A stretch of 64,000 nt of DNA from Porogramme epimiltina. Its lineage: Eukaryota > Basidiomycota > Agaricomycetes > Polyporales > Polyporaceae. The notes beneath the pieces were generated by a model. That model was given only the letters and a program-made list of their open reading frames with translations, was not told where the DNA came from and did not search any database. The translations under genes and the position numbers were made by a program. The stretch is from positions 124,001 through 188,000 of the forward strand of contig FTLJ01000290.1 of NCBI GenBank assembly GCA_900155495.1, written 5' to 3'. Positions 34,229 to 45,519 of the stretch are shown here, piece after piece. How positions within the stretch are numbered: the first letter of the stretch is position 1; each line of letters starts with the position of its first letter.

Positions 34229-36702
34229 ATGTCCTCCAGCCGCCACATCGGCACCCTCATCGTCGTCATCCTGAAAGCGGTGTGTGTATATCCCCCCTCT
34301 GCGCCCTCCCCGGCCGCCCCGCTCACGCTCCCCGCGCAGAGGAACCTCCCGAACAAGCGGCACATAGGCAAGCAGGACCCGTACTGCCAGGTCGTCTTCA
34401 ACGGCGAGAAGCGCCGCACCAAGGCCATCAAGCGCGGCGGCCAGCACCCCGAGTGGGACGAGGAGATCCGCTTCGAGCTCTTCGAGGACCTCGACGAGCT
34501 CCCGCACGTCCCTGGGGCAGACCCGCCGCCGCCGCCGCCGAAGAGCAACGGCAAGGGCCCCCCGAAGGTCCAGGGCGGCAACTTCCTCGCCATCGCATGC
34601 TACGCGGAGGACCCCCGCGAGCCGGACCTGATCGGCGAGGCCAAGGTCGATCTGACGGAGGTGCTGACCAAGGGCGAGACGGACGGTGCGTGCTCCGAGC
34701 CCCCGCGCGCCGCCCCGGACTGACGATCGTGCCTCCCAGAATGGTTCACGGTGATGAACAAAGAGAAGTACTGCGGGGAGGTCTACCTGGAGCTGACGTT
34801 CTGGCTCGATGTGCGTGTGCTTTCTCCGCGGAGAACTGAGGTGCGGTGTGCTAACGATCGTTCGTGCTGCAGGAGCCCCCGCCGACCAAAAAGGTGACCC
34901 CCAAGCCGACGAACGGCCAGTATGGAGGGCGCGGCACGTTCGTGCCCATCGGCGACTCGGCGTCGTCCTCGCTCTCCGACCTGTCGCGGGGCAGCTCGAG
35001 CACGTTCGGCAGCCGTGACGAGATCCGACGCGAAAACCTGCCGCCGTCCTTGCGCTCGTCCTCCTCAAGGCTGGACATTTATGTTGCCCCATACGAGAGT
35101 GGGCGCATGCCTAGCTCCTCGGTGGATGGGATCGCCAACGATTTTGCGGAGCTGCGGGTAGACCAGAACGGACCACCGGGAAATCGGAGGCAGAGTATGC
35201 CGGTAAGTCTTGCTTTATTTCAGTCAATAGGGAAAAGCAGACCTCAATGAACGGATGCGTAGGCTCAATCGGGCAGCTACTTTCCTCGCCCCGTATCTGC
35301 TATGGGCGCATCTCTAGACCAGCCCCAGTACCCCACTCACAGCAGCCGTCATTCTACCTATTCTGAGGGGAATTACCAGTACGACTATGGCGCGGAACAG
35401 TCGTCCTACCCACCCCTCCCGGACCCTTACCAGCCGGCCTACGAACAAAGTGTGACGCCAGCTCCCTCGACTTTCCAAGGTCATGCAAGGCCACGTTATA
35501 GCATGCCGCCTCAGTCATCAGGCTTTGTACCGTTGCCACAGCCTTCGGGATTCGTCCCTTTGAATTCCAATCCGCCGCAACCGTCCGGATTCCTTCCTCA
35601 GCCTTCAGCTACGCCGGCACCAGGTGGATATGCCGGCGCAGTTGTGCCCGCACGAGTTCCGTCGTCGAGCTTCTCGACGCTCCCCCCTTCTTCTACTGCT
35701 CCCTCCGGATTTGGGCCTTCATCACAACCTGTCCCAACCTCGTCGTATCCTCAGCTTGCGCAGTCGACGTCCCTCTATTACAACCCGCCGCACCCCGCTC
35801 CAACCCCAGCGCCTTACCCACCCCAAAACGGCCCGCCCTCCATGTCCTACCCTCCCCCAAGCGGACCACCTCCCGGGTCGTATACCCCGCCGACTTCTAG
35901 CTACCCCTCCACTCCACCGATTTCTTCTTACCCTCCGGCTTCATCGTATTCTCCTCAACCACCGCCCTCAGCATCTGTGCCACCGCAGCACTCGTACCCG
36001 CCCACACCGCCAGCGACACATCCCCATCATTCCCACTCCGCGCCTCCTGAACAATCCTCATATATCGGACACTCATCGGCCTCCCCCTCCCTTGACCACA
36101 TACCGCCTCCACCGCCATTGACGGACAGCCCGCCGGCTACCCAACACACCACCGGTTCAAGACCGCTGCCACAGCCTGGCCAGGGATCTCAGTACCCTCC
36201 CCCCGGGCGGAGGCAGTCCTCGCTGCCCATTCCGCCAACTCCCACCGGCTATCATAGCGGTAATGTTCCCCAATCGTCCTTCCCTACGGCGATGCCCTAC
36301 CAGGCAATCCCGCCGCCTCCGCCGCTGCCCCAACAGCCACCACCGCAATCGTCATTCTCGACTGGACAGCTTACCCTTCCTGGCCCTCCCCCACCGCTAC
36401 CCCCTTCGTCATCGTTCCAGCAGCCTCCCCAGCAGGCACCTCAACCACCCAAACGTCGCCCAAGCCTGCCTCCTCCGCCCATGGGATACCAGCCGCAGCA
36501 GTCCGCGTACCAAGCACTGCCGCCGCCTCCAGCTCCTCCGAGTATGCCCTCGCACCTCCAGTACGAGCAACAGCCCAGTTCGTTTTCGATGAACGGCCAG
36601 GGTTCGGCCTACTACCCCGGTCCGCCTCCCAGGCCGCCTCAGTACCTTCCCGCCCCTCCGGGCCACCACCAGCCCGTGCACGAGTATACATACAGCCAGT
36701 GA
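34229..36702 (+). CDS. C2-domain protein with long proline-rich tail, Fic1/Inn1-like
   Basis: Probable cytokinesis factor acting at the septum. Five exons. The N-terminal C2 domain (about residues 1-140) starts SSRHIGTLIVVILKARNLPN, continues KRHIGKQDPYCQVVFNGEKR and GGQHPEWDEEIRFELFED, and ends WFTVMNKEKYCGEVYLELTF. Its second strand is joined across a 60-nt stop-free intron (34280-34339). A linker follows, with GRGTFVPIGDSASSS and RRENLPPSLRSSSSRLDIYV. The rest, about 470 residues, is almost wholly Pro/Ser/Tyr/Gln with many PPPP and PxxP runs (SYPPPSGPPPGSY), suited to SH3 binding. N-terminal C2 plus PxxP tail is the layout of S. pombe Fic1 and S. cerevisiae Inn1, which bind SH3 proteins such as Cdc15/Hof1 and Cyk3. 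The tail here is much longer than theirs. Confidence 0.8.
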
Positions 36703-37081
36703 TTTTATAAGTATCGGACCATCTCCCGTGTCCCCCAGTTTGGATCGTGTTACATCCCCGTGTTTTCCCGTGCCGTCTCTCACTCTCTCTGGTCGTCGCC
36801 TGATCATGGACGCTTCTCGCTATCGTTGTCGCTCTCCATCTCAATCCTCCGGCGGTGATCCGTCGCGTCTCGCACCGTCTCATCCTAACCCAACATACAC
36901 TTGCCCGCACGTTCCCCACACACATAGTATCCATACGCATCGCACGAACGTACATTGGACGCCCGAGACGCACGCACCAGAAAATATCATCTTCTGTAGA
37001 CCTAATACTAGGCTCCGCATCCGAATATATATGCCGCAGAACGCTGCGTCCGTCTACGTCTATATCAGGCGAGAGAGTGAG
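36703..37081. other. Convergent spacer
   Basis: Between the 3' ends of the C2 gene and the small membrane-protein gene. No gene seen. Confidence 0.5.
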
Positions 37082-37643
37082 CTACCGGTCAGCCTCTACC
37101 GCCGCCGTCGCCGCGCGCGCACGCTCCTCCTTCCACTTCGCGATCTCCGTCTCGGTCGCGACGAGCCCGCGGCGCGCGAGGTCGAGCCGCGCCTCGCGGC
37201 GGAGCGTGTTTTCCCGCAGCCGTTGCTCGAGCTCGTGCGCTTGTAATGCGTTCTCGGCGTGGATGCAGAGGCCGAATACGGACACTGGCCGTTCGGGTAG
37301 GGTGGGATGAGAAACACGTCAGAGGGAGGGGGGGCGCAATGTCAGGGACGCTGAAGGGGGGCCGTACGGCGTATAACGAACGTACCTATCGAAACTAGCC
37401 AGGCTTTGAAGGGGAGGGTCTGCCGCCTGCGCGATGTATACACCGACGTTAAGCCCAGGTCCACATTGCGCGGCGCACACGGCCAGTCAACCAGGACACG
37501 CACCTGAACGCCGGCCACGCATAGTGCCCAACGGCAGCGAGCCCGAGTCCGACCGCGCCGTACTGCGCGGCGCCGCGGAGGCCCGCCTCGACCTGGATCT
37601 GGTACGCCCTCTCGAGCTCCTCCTTGCGGCGCGACCGGTTCAT
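37082..37643 (-). CDS. Small two-helix membrane protein, probably mitochondrial (HIG1/Rcf2-like)
   Basis: Three exons give about 120 residues. A charged N-terminus (MNRSRRKEELERAYQIQVEAG) is followed by a first hydrophobic helix (AQYGAVGLGLAAVGHYAWPAF), a short loop RRQTLPFKAWLV, a second hydrophobic helix (VSIVSVFGLCIHAENALQAH) and a long charged C-terminal helix with REARLDLARRGLVATETEIA. Two short helices around a basic loop with a charged tail resemble the HIG1/Rcf2 group of respiratory-supercomplex factors; the match is by layout, so the family name is tentative. The second intron (about 100 nt) precedes the second helix. Confidence 0.65.
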
Positions 37644-38052
37644 GGTGCTGCTGCGATGCGGATGTGTGGCCCTCTTGGTAAGGGATGTTAGGGCGGGGTT
37701 GTCGTTCGCGCGGAGTGTCGTTCACATATGTGAGTGGTCGTCGGAGGGGAAGGATGACGAGAGCTGGAACCTGGCTGGCCCAGCGCCGCTAGGAGATTCG
37801 GAATTCGCGCTGGAGCGCGAGAGGAGTGCCCCCGGCGTCTTCCGACCTGGAGTCGCTCAGAGCCTCAAACCGCTCGTGCACCACAAAACATCTGGTTCTC
37901 CCTAACATTGGTATGATTGAACCGTCATACACATGCCTGCACTATTTCAGACGATCTCGGACTCCCGGGCTTAATTTAATGGTATAATTTAATGCTTTGC
38001 TAATGACATATGCCAGAATGCAAGTTGATGATCCTCTGAACAAACAACCATC
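37644..38052. other. Spacer
   Basis: 5' flank of the small membrane-protein gene and 3' flank of the WD40 gene; AT-rich around 37960-38040. No gene seen. Confidence 0.45.
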
Positions 38053-40535
38053 TCAGACCCATCGAACGCGACTTGGGTAGCTCTCCTCCCAGGGAAACAG
38101 GGTATCTATGCGCCGCACTATCAATGAGTATTCGGGCGTCACACAAGTCGATAAAATCAATCGCACCGTGTCTTCGACTTTGGAAGGATTCCGTAGATCC
38201 CACAGGCGGACAATGCCATCCTTCTCACTTCCACCGCATGCAAACCGGTTTTCGTGTACGGCTCCTGTAGAAGACCGTGAGCGCTGCAGGCAGAGAGACA
38301 TAATGGATAATCTTACCCCTGACGAATCTCCCATGTACCTTTGGATTGCTGTATCCAAATCTGACGAGGGACTTCGCAGAGACGGAGGCCGTTCGACAAT
38401 CCCGTATCTCGAATTGGAATTCGCGGTGACCCAGCTGGACATGGTCGTAAGTAAGTGTCTTGAGAAGCGGAAAGCAGTGCTTACCTCGACCAGTGTACAG
38501 AAGGGGGAAAGCGCAGTGTGCAGCTGGTAAACGGGGTTGGAGACCTTGAAGGCGTGTAGTACCCGCTCGGATGCCATGTCGTAGACGGAAATGCTATGAT
38601 CCGCGCTACCTGAAAGTAGCTTCTCGCCGGTATCGCGAGTCGGAAGCAAGGCATGCACTGCAGATGTGTGCTTGATTGCCAGAAGGGTGGGTGTTGGAAT
38701 CTCGTCGTCTGATATAGACCAGAGATGGACAGCATGATCATACCCCCCGGTACAGAATGTCCGGGGTTGAGGCATAGCGCAAACAACACTGATCCCCCGT
38801 GTGCTGAGCTTGTCGGCTGGGGACGGCCGGTCGAAGGCGCCTTGCTCCACGAGCTGTGACAAACGGTTCAGACGACGACTAGATGGAGAACAAAAACTGC
38901 AGACCTTCTGGCCCTGGAGACGCAGCATGAGCACTTGACCGGACTCCCCAGAGCGGCCTGCCACTATAGAAGCGCCGTCAGAGTGCGACAAGACACATGC
39001 GTCGTCTATCATCTGTCGGTGTACGCCCCCGACCGGCGCGGTGCGTAGGGCTTTGCATCGAAGTGGCGACTGCTCCACCAGGTCAAAACAGCCACGCATC
39101 GTCACGGTGAGGAACGATGACCCCGGCAGGACGAACAACCGACGCGGCTTGTCGTGGGGGTCTCTGCGCATTTGAACGGCCTCAATGTAATGGCGCGGGT
39201 CCTCGGGAGCGCCGATGTCACCCGAAATCAGGTGTTCGCCTTCTTCGAGAGTTGAATCTATACGTTGGGAGGCTGAGGAGCCAAGCGGCCTTTCAGGGAG
39301 AGGGCTTTACGAGGCGGTGGTGAGACAAACCATACGAGGCTAGCGGTGGGGACCTCTTACCTCCGACTATCTTCACGGATGTCTACGCCAACATGTATTT
39401 GGTCTTGGAACGCAGTCTCCGGCGTAGACGCGGGTCGCCTCTTAGGAATTGCAATCCTCAATGTTCCCGAGGAGAAGCGAGGGCCTCGAAGAAGTTCTGT
39501 AACAGGTTCATTGCTATATGCTTGGATATCTTGATATTCAAGATATTTCTGAGATGGGGTATTCGTGTTTCGACCAGGGTCGCTCTCCTGACGGATGTGC
39601 GTGGATGATGTAGGGTTTCCCGAATGTGCAGGGCGGGGCGATTTCCGACTAGGAGCCGAGCTGGCATTGGATAACGGCCGCAGTGGGTCTCGGATAGAGC
39701 TGGCATCTAAGTACAACATGGTGTGAGTGGGCATACGATGCTACAGAAGACGAGTCTAGTTACACGTTTGTTCCGTGCTATTTTCTTCGCGACTCCGCAG
39801 TAAGACCGGAACGCTAACGCCAGAGGAAGTGCCCTCGTGGCTCACTGGAACATACCCGCTCACAGGACGCGACGGGGGAGCGGAGATATTGTTGGAAGCG
39901 TTCCGAGGGAACATACGAGAAATGGCAACGCTGAATGCAGGATGACTATGGCTAAACCACGAAGACCCAACATCGGGGGAATTAGTCTCAAGGGATGTAA
40001 GACATGTCTTCTGCATTGTGCGTGTCGTCAGTACATTACAAAGGGCACCGGAACTATGGCTCACCTGGACCTCTCCCGCAGCCTTCGCGGGCGTCCTTGC
40101 CACAATGTCGGTGCGCCTTATGTCGTGAACATCAAGCGGTGTATTTTCCAACTTCACCGGCGTGGGGATATGTTCGATCTTCGGCTTCTTGACTGCACAC
40201 ATGCTCCCTTGTCCCTGCGCGAATGAGGTGTTGGGTGTTCTATTGACGCTATCCCCTGGCCTGAGATGTGGAGGAAGGTCGCGTGGAGGCTGAGAACGAA
40301 CTATCGGCGCAGGTTGAGCACCCCGCCCGCGCGCCGGGAAACCTCTTCCAAAAGAGCCAAAGGCACCCCGTCCACGTCCTCGGCCTCTTCCATAGTGTTG
40401 CGGATGACTTCCTCGACGGTGGGGGCCCGAGGAAGGGCCTGCGACCGGTCGAGAGGAGCGGATGATCGGCACGGCAGCACGCCCCTTGCGGGCATGACGC
40501 ACTTCGTTAGGCTGGACGTCTTCGCTGTAAGGCAT
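38053..40535 (-). CDS. RG-rich WD40-repeat protein, partner copy 1
   Basis: Exons from the ATG at 40535 (MPYSEDVQPNEVRHARKG) cover an Arg/Gly region (HYGRGRGRGRGAFGSFGRG), a disordered part, and a C-terminal WD40 propeller. I place introns at 40011-40064 (54 nt, stop-free), 39741-39845, between SRR and PLGSS near 39290-39360, after CTLVE near 38440-38490, and near 38280-38330. The propeller shows TFCTGGYDHAVHLWSISDD, KLLSGSADHSISVYDMASE, LGHREFQFEIRDCRTASV and NRFACGGSEKDGIVRLWDLR. The same order of segments occurs in the divergent neighbour, so the two are paralogues. The very C-terminus (to VRWV*) is less certain. WD40 plus RG tails suggest an RNA- or chromatin-linked scaffold; the function is unknown. 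Confidence 0.72.
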
Positions 40536-40709
40536 TGGCCGGGTGGGCTGTGCGTGTCGCAAAATGATGGGGTAGAGCGCAGACCATGAGAGTTGCTGGA
40601 GGAAGCGATCCTCCAGCAGCGGCGTGCTTCAGCCACCATCTCAGAGTCAGACACGGAAAGCTTTATTGGGCGCCTAGTCAACTCCCTTGCTTGTGCTGCT
40701 CCCCGACGA
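40536..40709. promoter_or_regulatory. Shared promoter of the head-to-head WD40 genes
   Basis: Only 174 bp separate the two proposed start codons, so the genes must share control elements. Both starts are first-ATG choices and could shift slightly. Confidence 0.5.
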
Positions 40710-43700
40710 ATGAGTCTTCCTTCGAGTCTTCCAACAAAACGTTCTGCCTCTCCACTTCCTCGTCATTTCGACGACACTATAAAGATAAGACTTACCGACG
40801 CTCAGAAGAAAGAACAGCCCTCTGTGCTGCCAGCTATCCACAGTTCAGTTCCCGCACAACAAGGTCAAGAAATCCTTTCTCTATCCACGTCCTTGCAGGG
40901 TGGTGTGAAGCACGAAAATATCAACGACCTTATCCTTGAGACCACCCTTCGCCTTGGACAAGAAGGGAAACGTATCACGAGAGCTCCTCGACTTCTGTGA
41001 GTGTATCGAAGTCTCTAGCATGTAGCTATGGGGGAACTAAGAGGGGGTGAATTGAGGCCAAACTTTGACGTTGCCTTGGATTGGTACGTCGTTTTGCTTC
41101 CATGGGATGCTGTATTTACATTTTATATAATAGGAAATTCGATGAGAAGGCTCGTTCTGATGATTTGAAGACCCTGTTGTCAGTGTGAGTGAAGGCAGTA
41201 TTAAAGTTTGCCCCCCCAAGACACTTACCGCTCATCGTACAGCGAGGGCATAAAGGTTGCTGACCTAGAGAGGGTTCTCCTGCGTACTGGACCGACACAA
41301 AAGGGTCTCCCCCGCGCAGCTACAGAAGAGCCGGAGAGAGCGCGTCCTGATGTGATTCCCCATCTTCTCAAGTCAGAAATGCGTGCTCTGCATACTAGTC
41401 TCTCTCTACCACCCCGTTTTGCATGCGGGAGCATCGCTGACCCCATAATAATTGATGAGCCTGAACAAATAGATGACTCTCAGTTACGAGGTTCGGATGT
41501 TTCCAAGCCACATGTCTCTACAGCATCCCTAAACCTTGGGAGGCTCGAGAAACAGTGTGCTGAGCAAGATACCGACGTACACATGGCTTCAGAACCCAGT
41601 CAGACATTCCATCACCAAGATGGCCTAGACCTAGGCCAGCCAGACCGAACACCTCCATTGACGTATGTGCCCCAATTTTTCATACACCGCGCAAGTTAAC
41701 TAAGTTACGGCTGCAGCACGAACGACCGCTTGTCAGTGATCACTTACGGCTCTCGTCGCTCCGAATCACCGGAATTCGAAGACGTAGTTGAAAGTGGGAA
41801 CCACCAGTCGACAGCTAGGGAGAACCCAAACGGTGTCGCCGGTGCTTCCGTCACCGACGCATCTCTACCACGTTTTGCTGTTGCAGGATGTAGTTCCCAG
41901 CCACGGCCGTCTGATCGGGATAATCTCAGGGCCGCGTATGGAGAATGGAACAGTCTCCTCGAAGACTCTAGCGAGGTGGATATGGACGCGGGGGGTTCGT
42001 CCAGTAGGGGCTCCTCGGTGACTCGCGATACCCCGCCGGGCCCGTCTATTCGAGCTGTGCCTGGACCCCAAATTGACCCCCAACCAGGACCCTCATCACG
42101 ACCGCCCGAGGAGTTAGAACCCGAGCGTTCGTGGTTCTACTCGCAACCAAGTCGCAACGTGGCAGCGGGCGCACAAGGCCACACCCCACGCGGTCGGGGG
42201 CCACCGCCGCCTCGCAGACAGCCCGTTCGGTCGCCAGCCCACAGACCTGCAGGACGACCAGGCAGCCGGCTCGGTACCGACAGCCCGCCAGCGCGCACAC
42301 TCAGCCGTCGGAAGACGGTGGTCATCGAACTGTCAAGCTCAAGCGACAGCAGCGACAGGTCGGAGGAAGAAGACGCGGACGGCACTGCCGGCACGCACAA
42401 GGTTCAGAAGGCGCCTCAGCTTCCTCTTCCACGCTCAGACCCTGTTCCTCGTAATGTTCGCAGGGTCGGACTCAGCACCTCCACAGGGGCGTCACTTTCC
42501 TCAAGGCCAGCCCCTTCCGACACTTCTCGTGAGCGCCGTTCGGCCGGAAGATCTGCACGTCCTTCGAACCCTGGCCGAAACACACGATCAAGTCCGGACG
42601 GCCGCGAGGATCGCGTCCCCGAGGCGGCGTCTTTAGGGCACACAGTCAGGATTCCCAAACCGGACTTCGCACGCGCAAGGAGGTTGTTGGTGCCGAACGA
42701 TCGTAGTAAGCCGATGGCTGCTATCCTCATGCGCGGCGAAGCCTACTTCATTGACCAGCGACGAAAGTGCGTGGCGGTGACGTCTCCGCCCTTTCATTAT
42801 AGTCAACATTAACCCATTGTGGCTGTACAGGACACTGGCGTCCACTAATTACTCACTTCCTGTCGAAGCTGATGATAAGAGACACGTCGAGGACGCGTGT
42901 CTAATAGGCGACCATACAGTCGTCGTCGGATACGACAAGGGACCATCCCAGGTGTCTTTAATCCCCGTAGGGGATGATCAGGTACGAGACCCTCCTGACT
43001 CCGTTGCCCAAGAGCACTGAAGTTTTTTTTCTTCAGCGCCCATGCCGCATTGATCTAGCGCACAAGGCGCACTCTACGGTGATCGAGTATCGCAGCACCG
43101 GAACGTCGTCACCAAACAGGGGAATTGCCTGTCTCACTCCCGTTGAGGATGAGAGTTTCCTGTCGGGTGGGCACGACCGGATGGTGTATCTTTGGAAAGT
43201 AATCCGCACCCCACAAAAGCTCGCTGCGACATCAAAGCGCGTTCTGACCGATCACAACCACTCAATACGCGCGCTTGCCTATAGTGGCGCCAGTAGTACC
43301 GTTTATGTCGCTGCCGGGGAGGACATCATGGAAACGAACCTTGACGCCTCGACATCGATAGGCAAATACCATATTGGGGCAAAGGTCACTCAAATACACA
43401 CTTACCCCGAGGCCCGGAGCCTCATTGCGCTTGAGGTAAGCCACTCACCCTCTACCCAGCCACTCTTCCCTTCCATATTGTGTCGTGTGCGCCACTTCTA
43501 TCGCCGTCAACGCCGGGGCTAACCTATATCCACGCATAGGTCCACCACATCGATGAGCAGGTGCATTTCTATGACACCCGCAGGGCCAAGCTTGGTTCGG
43601 CCCCCGTATTGAAGTTCGGCTACCGCGTCCCCTTGCGCGAGGGGGCCAACTCCACCCGGAAGAAGCAAAAAACCCGGTACGCGCGCGGGTCGGCGAAAAA

Positions 43701-44317
43701 CTCGTTCTTTGCGCGTGGCTACCCCGATGGGACAGTCATGCTCTGGGACGTCCGCGCCGGAGCCAAGAAAGTGAGTGTCTACTCAAACCACTCCAACGCG
43801 CATCATCGTGCCACACTTCCGTTCCGGACATCCGAGCGTCCGCCACACCTTCTTCCGCTGGCCACCTGCAGGCCAGAGGACCGCGTTCCGTGCTGCCCGT
43901 ACGCGCGGTGCGGTGCAGTTCGTGCCGCCGGCAGCGGGGCCGTGGTGGGCCGCACCGCGCCGGGGGGGCTTCCCCACCCTGCACGTCCATCGGGATTACC
44001 CTGCCCGCCGCACGCCCGCATTCGCATCCGTCCGCACCCGCGCCCTTCCACACCCATTCGCGTCTCGCCTTCTCCTACCCCTCCGAGGCGCCTTCCTCTT
44101 CTCTCCCGTCCCGGAATGGCAGGCTGCTTGCTAACCCGCTTCCCCCTCCCCGCACCCGCCTCCTCCGCACCTACCTCCCCCGTAACAGTCCGTCGTCGAG
44201 CGTTTCCGGCACCAGCACCCGAACGCGACAGGCGTAACCCACACCGTGTTCGCGGAGTCCGAGGTCGTCGCGTTCGGCGGCTTCTCGGTCACTTTCTGGA
44301 GCACCCTCTCGAGCTGA
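40710..44317 (+). CDS. WD40-repeat protein with long disordered N-terminus, partner copy 2
   Basis: Starts MSLPSSLPTKRSASPLPRH. The exons join through RLLKFDEKARSDDLKTLLSV and EGIKVADLERVLLRTGPT into a long Ser/Pro/Arg-rich disordered region holding an RG stretch (GHTPRGRGPPPPRR) and a Ser-Asp patch (VVIELSSSSDSSDRSEEED), a common SUMO-interaction style motif. The C-terminal propeller reads VEDACLIGDHTVVVGYDKG, SFLSGGHDRMVYLWKV, VYVAAGEDIMETNLD, VHHIDEQVHFYDTRRAKL and NSFFARGYPDGTVMLWDVR. After a 418-nt intron (43771-44188) a last exon SVVERFQHQHPNATGVTHTV closes it at FWSTLSS*. Segment order and local identities match the divergent neighbour. Function unknown. Confidence 0.78.
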
Positions 44318-45519
44318 GCCTCCCGAAGTCCGAGGCGCCGCCGCGGTCCGCTGCGCTGCGCGGCGGAGGCGCCCGCTCTCGCTCTCGCACCCCAGGCGCG
44401 CGCGCGCGTCCGTGGGCAGGGACAAGGACAAGAGTGGGCACTGTCTCCCCACCCCCGGTTTGGGCCCCGTCCACCCCCGAACGATCGAACCCATCACACC
44501 CACGCATCCCTCGCCACCGGAAGGGTGTGCGCGCGGTGCAGGGTTTCGGTTTCAGGGGAAAGCGACGGGTGTAATTCAGATTGGGTTCAGGCGTGGGTTC
44601 CGTTGCCTGTGGGCGCGGGAACGGGGGGCGAGTGCAGGGAGAGGGGGAAGGGAATGGAAGGAGTGGGGGGGTGGGGCTGGTTGCAGGACGGGCGGAGGGA
44701 AGTGCGGCAGGAGCGAGAAGGCGGCAGGCCCAGGGCGAGGGCGAGGGCGGACGGGAGCCGCAGGAGGAGGCTGCTGTCGTGGGGGGCCGCGCCTCGCTGC
44801 AGGACGCGCCGCGGGCGGAGTGGGCGATCGTATCCGCAGGCCGGCTCGCTGGCGCGCGAGCCCACCCCACGGGACGCGCCTCGCGCCGCGGGTGGGCGTT
44901 CTCGCGCGTTCTCTTGGAAGGCGCGTGGCCCGGGGCACGCCACATGTGAAGAGTAATTCTATGCTGTTTTGGCATGCGCGCGCGGGGTGGGCGAGCGGGC
45001 CAGAGCGCGAGGAAGGGCGACCGCCCGGCAAGGGCTCTGATTCTCAGTCTGGCCTCGCCACGGGCAACCGCGTCGCGGCTCGGTGGGGGTGGGTGGGTGC
45101 GGTGGGGCGAGGGTGAGGGTGTCGCTGCGTTCGCGATCAAGCGTGTGCCACACACAGCGTGCGCCCGGCGGAGGGCTTTAGGGCGACTTCTGCGGCAGCT
45201 CGCCCGCGCGCGCCGCGTCCGCACACCCGCCGTCTGCAGAGCTGCAGAACGGTCCGCGGAAGACCCGTGTCGCGCGAGAACGGGGCACCCGACGTCGGTC
45301 GTACGTACACATTATGCCCGGCGCCTCACCCCGGACGAAGGATGGGGGGGGGGGGCACCCCCTGCGGCCGCGGTCCCAAATGTCGCGCGCCACGCGTGGT
45401 ATGAATAGACATTGGCAGACCCGACGTCCAGACCCTCCAGACTCTCCTGTAACTAGCAATACTGAAAACACCGCGCTCGTACGACGCGCGGATATCGAAG
45501 CGAAGCCGCCTCGCGTGCC
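44318..45519. other. GC-rich convergent spacer
   Basis: Very GC-rich with overlapping Arg/Pro/Ala-rich frames on both strands that look like composition artefacts. Contains a run of 12 G at 45344-45355. No gene seen. Confidence 0.5.
45344..45355. repeat. Homopolymer run, G12
   Basis: Twelve consecutive G on the + strand, flanked by gat and caccc; a likely site of length error or variation. Confidence 0.9.

Noticed and set aside
34064..35092. - strand 342-residue frame
   Set aside because: Antisense to the C2-domain exons, which carry clear family sequence.
40301..40681. - strand frame with EEVIRNTMEEAEDVDG, alternative to the RG-rich frame
   Set aside because: Looks protein-like, but stops soon and cannot be spliced on to the WD40 exons; the overlapping RG-rich frame runs on and joins at two good introns.
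44289..45224. - strand 311-residue frame in the GC-rich spacer
   Set aside because: Arg/Pro/Ala-rich, overlapped by equally long + strand frames; no splice chain or family motif.
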